Source: Butyrivibrio fibrisolvens 16/4 (GTDB lineage: Bacteria; Bacillota; Clostridia; Lachnospirales; Lachnospiraceae). From it: a stretch of 64,000 nucleotides of DNA. Positions 1-12,000 of the stretch are shown piece by piece. The DNA lies in NCBI GenBank assembly GCA_000209815.1, contig FP929036.1, positions 1,137,110-1,201,109 on the forward strand. Direction: 5' to 3'. The notes under the pieces are model-generated. The model saw only the letters and a program-made list of their open reading frames with translations. It was not told the origin of the DNA and ran no database searches. A program made the translations under genes and the position numbers. Every line of letters starts with the position of its first letter. Within the stretch, counting starts at the first letter, position 1.

Positions 1-1
1 T

Positions 2-1369
2 GGCTGGCCAGGAAAAGCTATGCAGCATATCGGTGGTAACTGGTATTCAGTAAGTGTAAATAAAGCTGCATTAACACACGAAGGTTTACATCTCATTGCA
101 AACAATGGAGATGGAGAGCAGATTAATGATGTGGCTCTTATTTCTGAGAGACCAAATATTGAAGAGAAGCCTTCTGAGCCAGATAAGCCAGCACCATCTG
201 AGCCAGAGGAACCTACTGAGCCTGAGAAGAAGCTTAAGCCAATTCAGGAGGAAGAGGCTGATAAGGAAGGATATACAAAGATTTATATTCAGCTTGATGT
301 AGATAAGTTCCCAGAGGCAGCAAATCTCTATGCTTGGGCAGAGGGAGTTGGTGATATCGATGGAATCGGTGGCTGGCCAGGACTTTCAATGACTCATATT
401 GGAAATGGATGGCACAGCATCAACTTCCCAGATAAGTATTTAAATAAGGCTGAGGAAGTTTCAGAAGAAGCATCTGAGGAAAAAGTAGAGGATGAGAAAT
501 CTGAAGTTGTAACAGATGATACTACAAAAGAAGTTGTTGAAAATAACGAGGTTGAAGAGACAGAAAAAGCTTCTGATGAAGTGATTTCTGAGGAAGAGTC
601 ACAGGAGCCAGAAGAGGATTCGCTTGTTGAAGAGGTTAGGGAGATTTTAACATCACTTGTTAATCTCATCACTTCTGCATTCAATCCTTTAGAGGTAAAG
701 GCTGCTGAGCATCAGACATTTGCTGATGGAATCCATCTCATCGTAAACAACGGCAATGGATATCAGGAAGATGATGTAAATGCAAGATTTACAACAGTTC
801 GTCCAAGTGCAGAGGAATTAAAGCAGGAAGAGGAACTTGTTGTAGAGCCTACACCAGCCCCTGCACCAGCACCACAGCCTGGCGGAGCTTCTGGAAATGG
901 CGGTTCATCTTCTGGAAGTAGCTCATCCTCAGGCAGTAGTGCTTCTTCTGGAAGTGCTTCGGCTACTCCAGCACAGCAGATTGCATCAATCGCTGAAAGC
1001 CAGGTCCCACTTGGCGTATCACCTGTTAAGGTTGTAGAGGACAGCAGTGTTGTAAAGAAGGTGGCATCTAAGGTTAGAAAGAGCACTTCTAAATCGAAAG
1101 AGGTGTCTGCTGAGGAAGAAGCAGTGGATACTACATCAGAGGTTGAGACTGAAGAATCTGTAGAGCTTCCAGATGCAGAAATCCCAGAGGTTGATGAAGC
1201 TGAGACTACAGAACCTGAAAAAGAAGAAGTAAGAATTGTTGACGAGGGTGTGCCTGAGGCAGCAGTAGATACAGGCAGCTCAAATCTTGCAGTAATTATC
1301 TTAATTATTGTAGCTGCAGTTGTTATTATTGGCGGCGCAGGATTTGTGGTTGTGCGCAAGAGAAAATAA
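2..1369 (+). CDS. Surface protein with CBM26-like starch-binding modules (5' end missing)
   Basis: The frame is open from base 2, so the N-terminus, probably an amylase or pullulanase catalytic part, lies outside the window. The visible 456 residues begin inside one CBM26-like module (GWPG, then HIGGNWYSV and GLHLIANNGDG). A second module begins near visible residue 90 (YAWAEG, GGWPGLSMTHIGNGWHS), and its closing half (GIHLIVNNGNGYQ) comes only near residue 240, after an acidic insertion. A Pro/Glu linker, a Ser/Gly-rich linker and a charged stretch follow. A C-terminal membrane helix lies at about 426-451 with a VRKRK tail and no LPxTG motif. Known for the family: CBM26 binds starch. Inferred: a membrane-anchored starch-capture or starch-degrading protein. 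The module call is by motif only. Confidence 0.75.
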   Translation, partial: GWPGKAMQHIGGNWYSVSVNKAALTHEGLHLIANNGDGEQINDVALISERPNIEEKPSEPDKPAPSEPEEPTEPEKKLKPIQEEEADKEGYTKIYIQLDVDKFPEAANLYAWAEGVGDIDGIGGWPGLSMTHIGNGWHSINFPDKYLNKAEEVSEEASEEKVEDEKSEVVTDDTTKEVVENNEVEETEKASDEVISEEESQEPEEDSLVEEVREILTSLVNLITSAFNPLEVKAAEHQTFADGIHLIVNNGNGYQEDDVNARFTTVRPSAEELKQEEELVVEPTPAPAPAPQPGGASGNGGSSSGSSSSSGSSASSGSASATPAQQIASIAESQVPLGVSPVKVVEDSSVVKKVASKVRKSTSKSKEVSAEEEAVDTTSEVETEESVELPDAEIPEVDEAETTEPEKEEVRIVDEGVPEAAVDTGSSNLAVIILIIVAAVVIIGGAGFVVVRKRK

Positions 1370-1387
1370 ATAGAGTTTATACAAGTA

Positions 1388-1423
1388 AGGATTCTAGCTA
1401 TAGGAGGCTAGAATCCTTTTTTT
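1388..1423 (+). terminator. Rho-independent terminator after the starch-binding protein
   Basis: Perfect 11-bp stem (AGGATTCTAGC / GCTAGAATCCT) with an 8-nt loop, followed by seven T, 18 bases after the stop codon. The 157 bases from here to the next gene show nothing else I can support. Confidence 0.9.
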
Positions 1424-1580
1424 GTGTAAGATTATGGCCTGAAAGTATAAAAGAAAATAGTTAGTTAAAAAATGGTTTTTTTATGACAAAAGGGATTTAT
1501 AGAAATAGATGTGATATAGTTAGTAATGCAGTTTTTATAGTATACAAAGTATTAACTTAACATAAAGAGGGATTACTGGT

Positions 1581-2236
1581 ATGAAAAAGAAATCAAGGCG
1601 GTGTTGTTTGATTTGGATGGCACCCTTACAGATACAGAAAGATTATATCAGGTGGCCTGGCCAAAGACTTTGGAGCATTTTGGCTATGAGATGTCCAGTG
1701 ACAAACCACTTACACTTCGTTCCTTGGGACGACCATTTGCAGTGCAGCAGTTTAAGGAGTGGTATGGCCAGGATTTTGATTACTGGGCTGTGAGAAACTA
1801 TCGCAAGCAGATGGTGGAGGAGATGTTAGCCGAGACAGGCATTCCTCTTAAGCCAGGAGCCAAAGAGATTTTAAGCTGGCTCAGAGAGCATGATATTTTT
1901 GTGTCTCTTGTTACAGCAAACGATAAGGAAAGGGCTGAGCGCTATCTCAAGAAAATTGGCCTTTTTGAATATTTTAATGCTGTGGTATGCGCAGATATGG
2001 TAAAGGTTGGAAAGCCGGCTCCAGATATTTATGCATTCGCCTGTGAGAGTCTTGGTATTGCTCCAGAGGATACCTATGCTGTGGAGGATTCACCAAATGG
2101 ATGTATGAGTGCCTACAGCGCTGGCTGCAATGTCATTATGATTCCAGATTTAACGGAGCCAGATGATGAGCTTAAGAGTAAGCTTTATGCAAGACTTGAT
2201 TGTCTAATGGATATAAAAGATTTATTTGAGGTATAG
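1581..2236 (+). CDS. HAD-superfamily phosphatase (beta-phosphoglucomutase-like), frameshifted at its start
   Basis: Haloacid dehalogenase fold hydrolase, probably acting on a phosphorylated sugar or similar small molecule in the cytoplasm. Motif I is FDLDGTLTDTE, with the nucleophile and acid aspartates. Motif II is VTAND, motif III the K of VGKPAPD, and motif IV VEDSPNG. The best start is ATG 1581, nine bases after GAGGG, but it is out of frame with the body. Adding one A to the A5 run right after the ATG gives MKKEIKAVLFDLDGT and a 218-residue protein. The only in-frame start as written is GTG 1601, which has no ribosome-binding site and cuts into the first strand. Stop and next start (2246) are 9 bases apart, so it is probably cotranscribed with the methyltransferase. 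The exact substrate cannot be told. Confidence 0.85.
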
Positions 2237-2245
2237 GAGTAAAAA

Positions 2246-3457
2246 ATGTCAGAAGCAATTGTTACATTAAAAAAGGGAGAAGGACGCACTATAAAGGCAG
2301 GGGGCGCCTGGATATTTGATAACGAAATCGATAGTGTTATGGGTACCTTTGAAAATGGTGACATAGTTATTGTCCACGATTTTGATGGATATATGATGGG
2401 CCGAGGCTTCATCAATACAAACTCTAAAATCAGAGTTCGTATGATGACCAGAAAAAAGGACCAGCTGATTGATGATGACTTCTTATATATGAGAGTTAAG
2501 AATGCATGGGAGTATCGTAAATCCGTATTACTTCCAGTGGATTTAAACTGTTGTCGCGTGATTTTTGGTGAGGCAGATTTCTTGCCAGGACTTGTTATTG
2601 ATAAGTACGATGATGTACTTGTTGTAGAGTCACTTGCCCTTGGTATCGATAAACTTAAGCTTAAGATTGTTGATATGTTAAAGGAAATCATGACTGCCGA
2701 TGGATTTAAGATTCGTGGTGTTTATGAAAGAAGTGATGCAAAGGTTCGCACCAAAGAAGGCCTTGCACCTTATAAGGGCTTCATCGGTGAGGAGTTTGAT
2801 ACCAATGTGGAAATTATAGAAAACGGCGTCCATTATATGGTAGATGTTGTAAACGGTCAAAAGACAGGTTTCTTCCTTGATCAAAAATATAATCGTCTCA
2901 GCATCCAGCGTCTTTGCAAGGACAAGAGAGTGCTTGATTGCTTTACACATATGGGAACCTTCGCTTTAAATGCAGGTCTAGGCGGAGCTAGTGAGGTAAC
3001 AGGTCTTGATATTTCTGATTTTGCAGTGGCACAGGCTACCGCAAATGCGAAGCTTAATGGACTTGAAAACACTGTAAAGTTTAAGCAGGCTAATGTTTTA
3101 GATGAGCTTCCAAAGCTTGCTGAAGCTGGAGAAAAGTTTGACGTAGTTATTCTTGATCCACCTGCATTTACAAAATCCCGTGAGGCTACAAAGAATGCCA
3201 TCAAGGGATACCGTGAGATAAATATGAAGGGCTTGAAGCTTGTTAAGGATGGCGGTTATCTTGCCACTTGCTCATGCTCACACTTCATGACTCAGGATTT
3301 ATTTATAAAGGTAATCGGCCAGGCTGCACAGGCTGCCCATAAGCGTCTTCGCCAGGTTGAGTTTAGAACACAGGCTCCTGATCACCCAATCCTTTGGGCT
3401 GCTGATGAGAGTTATTATCTGAAATTCTTAACCTTCCAGGTTGTAGATGAAAAATAA
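2246..3457 (+). CDS. rlmI: Class I SAM-dependent 23S rRNA methyltransferase, RlmI family
   Basis: 403 residues, the usual length for the RlmI/COG1092 family (m5C methylation of 23S rRNA; cytoplasmic). The N-terminal PUA-like domain covers about 1-80 (KKGEGRTIKAGGAWIFDNEI). A central linker domain contains GEADFLPGLVIDKYDD. The Rossmann methyltransferase domain starts near 215, with NGQKTGFFLDQ, the SAM-binding VLDCFTHMGTFAL, acidic loop GLDIS and catalytic-site DPPAFTKS. A late Cys lies in TCSCSHFM. The start has an AGGAGT ribosome-binding site. RlmI and related RNA cytosine methyltransferases share this layout, so the exact target base is inferred. Confidence 0.88.
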   Translation: MSEAIVTLKKGEGRTIKAGGAWIFDNEIDSVMGTFENGDIVIVHDFDGYMMGRGFINTNSKIRVRMMTRKKDQLIDDDFLYMRVKNAWEYRKSVLLPVDLNCCRVIFGEADFLPGLVIDKYDDVLVVESLALGIDKLKLKIVDMLKEIMTADGFKIRGVYERSDAKVRTKEGLAPYKGFIGEEFDTNVEIIENGVHYMVDVVNGQKTGFFLDQKYNRLSIQRLCKDKRVLDCFTHMGTFALNAGLGGASEVTGLDISDFAVAQATANAKLNGLENTVKFKQANVLDELPKLAEAGEKFDVVILDPPAFTKSREATKNAIKGYREINMKGLKLVKDGGYLATCSCSHFMTQDLFIKVIGQAAQAAHKRLRQVEFRTQAPDHPILWAADESYYLKFLTFQVVDEK

Positions 3458-3491
3458 AGACATATAATACGGACACAAAAAGGAGAATAAA

Positions 3492-5347
3492 GTGAAAAAA
3501 CATATAGTAATTCTTTTATGCATATCACTTGCTGTAGCAGCATGTGGATGTAAAAAGGAAGATATAGGCACTACAATTAGTGATGTTAAGGAGAGTGTTG
3601 AGGAGACAATATCCTCAGATGAAACCACATCAGAACAGCAATATTATTTGGATTGCGACGGAGAAATAGGCTACACAGTAGATGCAGCTTGCAATGAAAT
3701 CGGAAAATACACCTACAAAGATTATGAGGATGTCTTTAAAGAAATGGGTGTAGATTCCGAGTATGGTGTATCTATAGATGGAATGTACGATGGGATAATT
3801 TATTATTACACTACCGATTATTCAGAGGACACTTCAAAATTAAATTTTTATGCAATTGATGCTGCTACAAAGAAGTGGGTCAAGTTTTACTCTATAAGTG
3901 GCGAATGGGCTGCGTCGGGACTTGATTATTACAATGGCAAGGTTTATGTAGATATTCGTACATACGAAGATAATATTCGCCAGGAAGAGCATGTCTTTAA
4001 TGTAGATAAGGATTCTTTTACATTCACAGAAGAGGATTCTGAAATAAATGAGATTTTGAAAGGTCTTAATGGTAAGCAGATTTCTCCAGCCAAAATGGGA
4101 TATTGCTTCCAACGTAGCTACGATGAGATGGGATATCTTGTGGTGGAGCAGGCAATAGAAGGTGAAGAAACCAAGTGGAGCTATTCAAAATATACAGCTG
4201 ATGGCATAAGCGAATTTAAGAGTCTTCAGAAGTGTAGAAAATATATATGTGGCTATAGCCAAAATTATCTTTATCTGAACAATTTCGAGGACGATACGCT
4301 GATTTTGGATTGCTACAATATTGAAAATGGCACTATTCATGAAATTCACGGAGAAGATAGTAGGGATAGCTACATAACATATGAGGATGGTGTCGTATAT
4401 TACTATGCTACTAATGAAAAACAGTATGGTATGAATGAATATTCAGTTTATCGTCACGACTGCCGCACTGACAGAAACGAAAAGCTATATACAACATCCC
4501 ACATACCAGGAACTGGAAATGCCAGATTTGGAGTTGATGGATTTAGGTTGATTGGTGGCCAAATTTACGTCTTACAATTCTTTGGTAATGAAGAAAAATG
4601 GGCAAGATTTGATGAGGTAGGCAAAACATTTGAGGAGTTGGATTTACCAGTAAAGGAATACACTCCATTTAAGTATGGAACTATTAATTATTATTCTAAT
4701 GAGGAGATATGCTCGGCCTGCAATACAACTGTTTCAAAAACTATGTTGAGAACTTTGTATTAGATTCAAAATATTCTGCCCACGCAGACGAGATTAATAA
4801 GCTTCTTGCGCCAGGTAATCCAGAAAATGGAGAGATTGTTACAGATGCTTATGCAGATGATTGTGAGTGGCATAACGGTGACGAAAACAGTAGCTGCGAA
4901 ACCGTAGATGCGTCAATTAATGATGTAAGAATAATTGATGACAGATTCCTAGAGGTTTGTGAATCGGACTATTGGTATGGCGGTGGAGCACATGGTAATC
5001 CAGGCAGATCAGAGAGAATATTTGATTTGACTACAGGCGAGGAGCTTGGAATCACTGATTTCTACAGTGGAACAGAAGAGGCATTTAAGACACTTGTAGC
5101 AGAAAAAGTTAAGGAAGATTATCAGAAGGACCCTGAAAAGTATTTTGCAGGAAGTGCAGATGAAGCTTATTCAGAGGCTTATGAATCAGCCAGCACTGAA
5201 TCATCAACTATTATGTGGGAGCAGGATCACGCAGTTTATTATTTCACTCCTTATGATTTAGGACCATTTGCCTCAGGATTTATTGAGGTGGCCCTTCCTT
5301 ACACGGAGTTACTTGGAACAAATCATCTAACTAGAATAGCAGAATAA
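3492..5347 (+). CDS. Lipoprotein with C-terminal DUF3298-like domain, frameshifted
   Basis: GTG start at 3492 after AAGGAG. The signal peptide ends in a lipobox (LAVAAC), so it should be a membrane-anchored lipoprotein outside the cell. Residues of about 40-400 are rich in Tyr, Asp and beta-strand-like repeats, possibly a propeller (not recognised). The C-terminal 170 residues look like DUF3298: YWYGGGAHGNPG, FDLTTGEELGITDFY and a final hydrophobic VALPYTELLG. The frame breaks between 4703 and 4762. Adding one A to the A5 run near 4736-4740 joins SACNTTVSK to NYVENFVLDSKY and gives 618 residues. DUF3298 occurs in RsiV-type anti-sigma factors and lysozyme-binding proteins, but no anti-sigma domain is visible here. 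It lies 10 bases before the ABC ATPase and may be cotranscribed. Confidence 0.75.
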
Positions 5348-5357
5348 GAGAATAAAA

Positions 5358-5935
5358 ATGACTATAATACTTGAACATATTACTAAAATATATAACGGTC
5401 GCAAGGTAATAGATGACCTTAATGTGGAAATAGAGGATGGAAGATGCTACGCCTTTGTAGGACCAGAGGGCGCTGGAAAGACCACTTCCCTAAAGATATT
5501 TATGGGATTAGAGCAGCCGGATGAAGGTCAGGTTGCCAGAATGGGAGATTACAAATATCCTACTTTGCACAGTGCCTATGTTTCCCAGGCTGGTCAGCTT
5601 AATCCAAAGAAAAATGCAATCTGGAATGTAAAGAAGGTTCATAGATGGGCTAGCAAGGGACGTGCTATAGAAGAGCTGAAGAGATTCTTACCAGAGGAGA
5701 GACTGGATATCCCCGTTTCTGAGCTAACAGATGTGGAGCGACGATTGGTAGAAATTGTAAGAGCATTTTTGTTCCCGCAGATTTTATTGTTTTGGATGAG
5801 CCTTTTTTAGGTATGGATGATGAGTTAAAAGCAAAAGTACTGGGGCACATTCTGACAATCCAGGGATCCAGACCACTTCTTATTGCATCAAGAAGTGAGG
5901 ATGGCCTTGATTTTGCAAGAAAAATTAGAATGTAG
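5358..5935 (+). CDS. Short ABC transporter ATP-binding protein, frameshifted near its end
   Basis: Cytoplasmic ATPase subunit of an ABC system. Walker A is GPEGAGKTT, the Q-loop region is AYVSQAGQ, and Walker B appears only in the second frame as FIVLDEPFLGMDD. As written the frame stops at 5810. Adding one C to the CCC run near 5776-5778 gives FLFPADFIVLDE and 192 residues ending at 5935. The signature is degenerate (SELTDVERR in place of LSGGQ), and the protein is shorter than the usual 210-240 residues. No permease gene is adjacent, so the partner and substrate are unknown. It follows the DUF3298 lipoprotein by 10 bases. Confidence 0.75.
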
Positions 5936-6087
5936 ATAAAAAATGGGACCGTGGCAACAGTGGCCAGACCTTTTTTGTTGAATTAAAGCTCCTCAATTAT
6001 GAAAAAATGGTTAAAAATCAGAATCCTTAAGATTTTTAAGATATAATCAACCAAAGGGAGAATAGGATTATTTTGTAGGGGGCGCAA

Positions 6088-9000
6088 ATGATAAAAAAAT
6101 TACAGCACTAATTCTTTCTATTCTCTTGACTTTATTCACTCCATTAAATGTGCAGGCCGCACAGGTCTCAGAGGATGGAAATACAAATGAAGAATCTTAT
6201 TTTAGCGCAGAAACTGGGGATGGGTCTGCGCTTTTTTCATCAGCAAATGATGAGCAGGAGTCAGAGGAGAAGGGTACTGAACAGTTACCAGAACCTGTAC
6301 AGGAGCCAGAACCTGTACAGGAGCCAGAAGCTGAGCAGGAGCCACAGCAGGAAGAGGAGACTGCAGTACAGGAACCAGAAGCTGAAATCGAGCCAGAAAC
6401 TGAATCAGATGAAGAAGATTCTGAAACAGAAGAAGATATAGAACTGGAACTTCTAGAAGATGATGAGCTTCTTAAAACAGAAGAAGATTCTTGGTATAAA
6501 GATTCGGGCTTACCTGAACCTGGTGAAAATGGAATTATTACACTTACACCAGAGGAAGGAAATACTGATGGTGTATGTCGTATTACACTAACGAAGGACA
6601 TTGAGCTAGAGGAGTCGATTACTATTTCTCCAGGAGAGGGATGTAAAAAATAGAGTTTGTATCTAGCAACACAGTTACTATTCCTTCTGGTTTTATTCTT
6701 TCTATCAAAGGAGCATCATATATTTCTGTTTCTAAATTTGCAGGTGTGGGAAAAATTTCCTTAAGTAAAATGGATAACGCCAATGCTGCTAGTACTGTAA
6801 CTATAGCAGATACATTCATTGAAGATGTAGAACTGGAACTTCAGGATGTTAATGTAAATATAGAGGGTTCTGTTACAATAAGAGGAAACTCTAAAGGTGT
6901 AGAATTAATATCTGATAATGTTATTGAACTCAAGAATAGTGCTACGCTGGCTATAGTGGGAAATTCGTATATATCAGTGTCTAAATTTAGAGGAAGCGGT
7001 AGTATTGCCGCTTATAAATATGCAACACTTGATCCAACCATTACCACCACTATAGAAGACACTATTTTTGATAATGTAAGTTTTAGAACCCAGGATGCAA
7101 ATGTAAATATTCAGGGAGTAGTTTAATTCGAGGGAAAAACGAGTATTGATTTTCGTACTATAGAATCAAAAGAAAACTTTTATATTAATTTTATTAGTGA
7201 TTCTACTGTTTGTGGAAAGCTTTGCTTTTCAGGCGAAACACAGCTTTATGTTGACGATCATTATTACGGAGACAATCCTTTGTATATTCGTAAGAAAAAT
7301 AAGAGTACAGGAGAGTTAGAAAAGTTCACAAAAGATGACATACTTGCTGTGTGCAATAATTTGTTTTATAGGTATTCATTAAAGGAACCGTATTTAGCTA
7401 CAGAAATATTTAAAGTAGAGGATGAATGGTATCCAGAAGAGGAAGGGGATGTCCAGTACAAGCTTAGTGTACCTGATGATCTAAATCTTAAATTTGTACC
7501 AACTACTGAACAAGACGAAAAAAGAATAGCATATAAGGTTGACGCATATAAATTTTTATGGCAGGGAAGTTCAGCGTATAAATATGATTCTATAAATACC
7601 TGCAGAAGCTGGAAACAGGTGCGTGCTTTCATGGATGCGCATACAGATGCCAGCAGCTTTGTTGTGACGCTACAAAGGGATATTACTGCAGATGAAGCAG
7701 AAGAAATAACTCTACCAACTAATAGTACAGTAAATTCTGTGACGATTTCGGCTTCAAAAACACTCGACGATGTGTTTACCTTCAGTCACACTGGGGACAT
7801 TAATTTAACCTGTGATTTATATTTAAACTACGTAAATATGAACCCAATATCAGATAATCCCTGCATAAAGATAAACAAGAAAAGATTTTTTACGGATACA
7901 GATTCTAACATTTCAAAGTATGATAAGATTTCAGGTCCTAGCGAGTCATATTTTGAGCAACGTGGAGGGAAAAACAGCCACTAGAGATTAAAAACTTAGA
8001 TGTTGGTACCTATCAGTTTGATTATGAAACTCTTGGGATACAAAATCAGCTTAAGATTTTAGAAAGCGCCAAGATAGGAAAACTTGATCATTACAGATAT
8101 GCTGAGAAAGAACCTGTAATTTATAAAACTTCAAATGCAACATTACAAATTGATAGTGTTGCTGAAAATGATGATGAATTTAAATATCATTTCGCAAACG
8201 TTGATAATGAGGGCAATGTGGTAGCAACTCCAACTGGCTCTCTAATGTTTACAACCACAGCACAGTATTTGGATACAAGTTTGCTTGTAGTTGACCAGCC
8301 GGAAGGCTATTCAGGTGAGTCAGCTTTAGTTCAGAGTGGCAACAGGGTCGTTGTGTCAGGAACTTCCTTTGATTTATTTGAAGATAAAGGGGAGGAACCT
8401 GAGCAGAAGGGTTCTTACGAAAACTGGACACAGGTTGTATCTGCAATTAATCTGTTAAACAATAAAAATGCAGAATACATTGTAAAATTAAAATACAGTA
8501 TTGATATTGGTGGCAAATTAACTATGCCTACAAAGGCAAAGAAAATTACTATATCCGGAGGAGAAGACAGCACTACATCAACTCTCTCTTATTTAGGTGA
8601 TTTTTCTGCAGTTACAAACACTGAATTTGTAAATGTTGTTCTGAATCCAGTAGACAGCGCTGGTAAACAGAATGTTAAATCAAAATTTGCTGTAAATGGT
8701 TACGAGGTAAAACTTAATAATTCTAATTTTATAGGAACGATTGATACCATTTCTGGAAGTACTAAAGGTAAATTGTATATAGATGGTACAAAACAGACTA
8801 GCAAACCTGTTATTACTTTAAAGACTTTTAGTGTGCCTTATTTTGAGGGACATAATGTTTCAATAAATACAACAGCTACAATATCAGTAGGAACAGAAGC
8901 TATTCTTGATGATGTTGATTTAGATGCAGGTACCTCAGTAACAATAAAAGATATCGTTTCTAATTCACCTAACAATACCATTGCTTATGGTAGTGTTGCT

Positions 9001-12000
9001 AAGGATATTATTAAGATTACTGGTACTGTTAATACGGATACATATAGGGATTGCAAGGTTAACAAGATAGATGGTCAGGCTGTTGACAATGTTAAGGTCA
9101 ACTATAATTCTATTACAATAAGAAACAAGTTTATTGAGAAGAATGATGTCTCAAACTATGTAACAGATGCCAACAAGGATAAAAATCTGATAGATGGAAA
9201 AGCAGTCTATGCTAGCTTCTTTGTAATTGGAAAGAGCAATCTTACTGAAGATGAAACCGGCTATTCTATGGATGTGGCCTACACAACTAAGAAAGTAGGC
9301 CAGTATCTCAGAGTAGATAAGTTGGCTGAGAAGAATATTATTGAGATTCAGGAAACCCGCAAATCATATTCAGGAGAAAATGGTGAGATAACAACAATAG
9401 AAAATATTACTGTTGGGTATGCTGGAACTTTAAAGGAAGCATTTAACTTTATTGATAGCATTGCTACAAAGAGTAAATACTATCGTCTGATTATTGATCC
9501 AACAAAGGCAGATCAGGTATCTTCTTTAGCAGAAAATATAACAACTCCTAAAAAGGCTGGCGGAGTTATTATTGAATATGCAGATATAGACGGTGAAAAG
9601 AAGCCTATTAATGTTAAGGATACCATTACGCTTAACTGTGATTTGGATTTGGACGGTATTTCAATTGCGGACAATAAGGTAATAAAAAATAATAAGGAAA
9701 CTAGTACATTACTGAATTTTAAAATTGGAAGCTATATTTTAGAACTTAATAATGTCACAGTTTCCGGCGACAGAATAGGAAGCATAACTGGTGGAGGTGT
9801 AGGTGGATATTCATCCCTCTCTATCAATAATTCGGGTGTAATCACTAACGAAAAATGACATTTGATGTCAATGGTGATATTAAAAATATTGGTATGGTTT
9901 CTGTGGAAACAGAACTGGTACGTGTAAAGGGTATCATTATTATTGGAAGTCTCTACAATTGGAGCACAAATGAAAGCACTCTTTGCGGAAGTGCGAAAGT
10001 TACTCTAGATAAGAATACAAAAAAGATTACAAAAGTAGCTTCAAATATAGATGTTAAACAGGCTATAGTCGGTATAGATGGCAGCAAAAATGCAACCAGC
10101 TATATAAATCTTGCTTTATGGTATAAGAATACTGATGGTAACTATGTTTCTATCGAAGAAGGACAATTTGCAGACGATATCTGCTCAGCAGCAGGTTTGA
10201 ATTATCAGATTGCTAAATGTCCGGATATGAGAGCCGGTGAGTTTAATTATAGCCATGCTAGTGTTGTTACAGATGGAAATGGACAGATAGTTAGAAGAAA
10301 AGGTGCTTATTATTATGTAGATAAGAGTAAGTTCCTATGCTTATATCAGATTTATCCTATGACTGTCCTTAGTGAATTCCAACCTGTTCCATCAACTGAT
10401 TATACTAAGTTTGGACTTGGTGATTACGTGTCATTGGCAGATGCTGTGTACGATATTAATAAAATAAAAATAAACAGGGCATGTATGAGATTTATATCAA
10501 GCCAATGTCTTCTAATGAGGAAAAGGTAACAATAACAGAACCATTGACACTACCTAACGCAAATGCTGCATTGTTTGTACAGATAGATACTGAACTAAGC
10601 AAAACTGTAACTTTTAAAACAGCATCAGAAACTGTCAATTTCAATCAGAGCAGTTGTTTGTATAACATTAAAATTGATAATACAAAAGATAAGCAGATTT
10701 CAATGAATTTATATAATAATTTCGTTGCTATGGGCGAGGTTGAGTTCATTGATGGAATTAAGAACGTTACTGGCAAGGGAGTAAATACCGGATCAATCTT
10801 TTACATTATTGGAAATCCACTTGTAATAAATGGAAGTATTGATAAGGTGGGCACTTTAGAATTACAAGCATCTGATGTATCTGTTAAGGGTAATATTAAT
10901 ATTGGAACCCTTAAAATTGCACAGGGTGCATCGACCCTTACGGGTACGGCTAAATTATCATTTGCTAAGCTAAAGGATGAGCTTAACAAAAAGGTTTTAA
11001 CAGCTGTTACATCCAATATTACAATTGCAAATGATATTGTTAGCACTGGCAGTACTCCTGCTTCTATTAAGCTGGAGTATAGCGAAAAAGTAGCTGGAGT
11101 TCTCACATACTATCCAGTACCTGTAGCTAATAGTGACGAGATTTATGTGGATAGCTGCGTAAATTCAAGTACACCTTCATATGCAATATTGAATGCACCA
11201 AAGGCCAACATAAAATCTACAACAAAAGATTTGTTCAAGTATGTTTCAGGAGAAAATACCATCAATACTTTTGTTAAGTATGGAGGAAAGATTTACTGGA
11301 ATACAGGAATGCTTGCCACAACGCCAGGCTATACATTGTACACTTGGAATGGCACAGATGAAGCAACAAAATCTGATGCTGGTACATATGGAAAGTATGC
11401 AGATGTAATAAAGGAGATTGATACCAGAAAGTCATCTACAACTCATTACATTATTCAGCCCAATACAGAGACTGATAGCAAGGTACGTGTGGCTGAAAAA
11501 TATACTTTGCCAGCAAAGAAAAATGCCGCAAGTGTTTTGATAAAAGGCGCTGACCAAGTGACAATGAAATACAAAGCAGGTACAACCTTTACTCTGAATA
11601 ATGATGTGAAGATAAACAAAGTAGATTTTGTACCTGAAGATGGAACATCTCCATTAGCTATTAGTCTGGGAGATAGCAAGCTGACATTATTAAATACTAC
11701 TTTTAGTAAAAATATTTCCAGTGTTAAGGGCGCTAAGCTTACAGGTGGCTCAGAGCTAAGTGTTGCATATACTGGAGATACAAGGGGAACATTGATTGTC
11801 AACGGTGCAATTGATAAGGTAAATACACTTGCACTTAACAGGGCGGATATTACTGCTGATACTATTAATATTGATTGCCTCAGAAATATTGATGATAATA
11901 CGGCTAATTCATCATCGCTGATTACATGTAATGCTACTCCAAGCTTTGTGGATAAAGCGAAGACAAATCTTAAATCTGTTACATCTAAACTCACTATAGT

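Noticed and set aside
6197-6601. 134-codon Ser-rich minus-strand frame
   Set aside because: It is the antisense of the Glu/Gln/Pro-rich linker of the giant protein. The same holds for Ser-rich minus frames at 394-684, 763-1359, 19790-19993 and 43029-43313.
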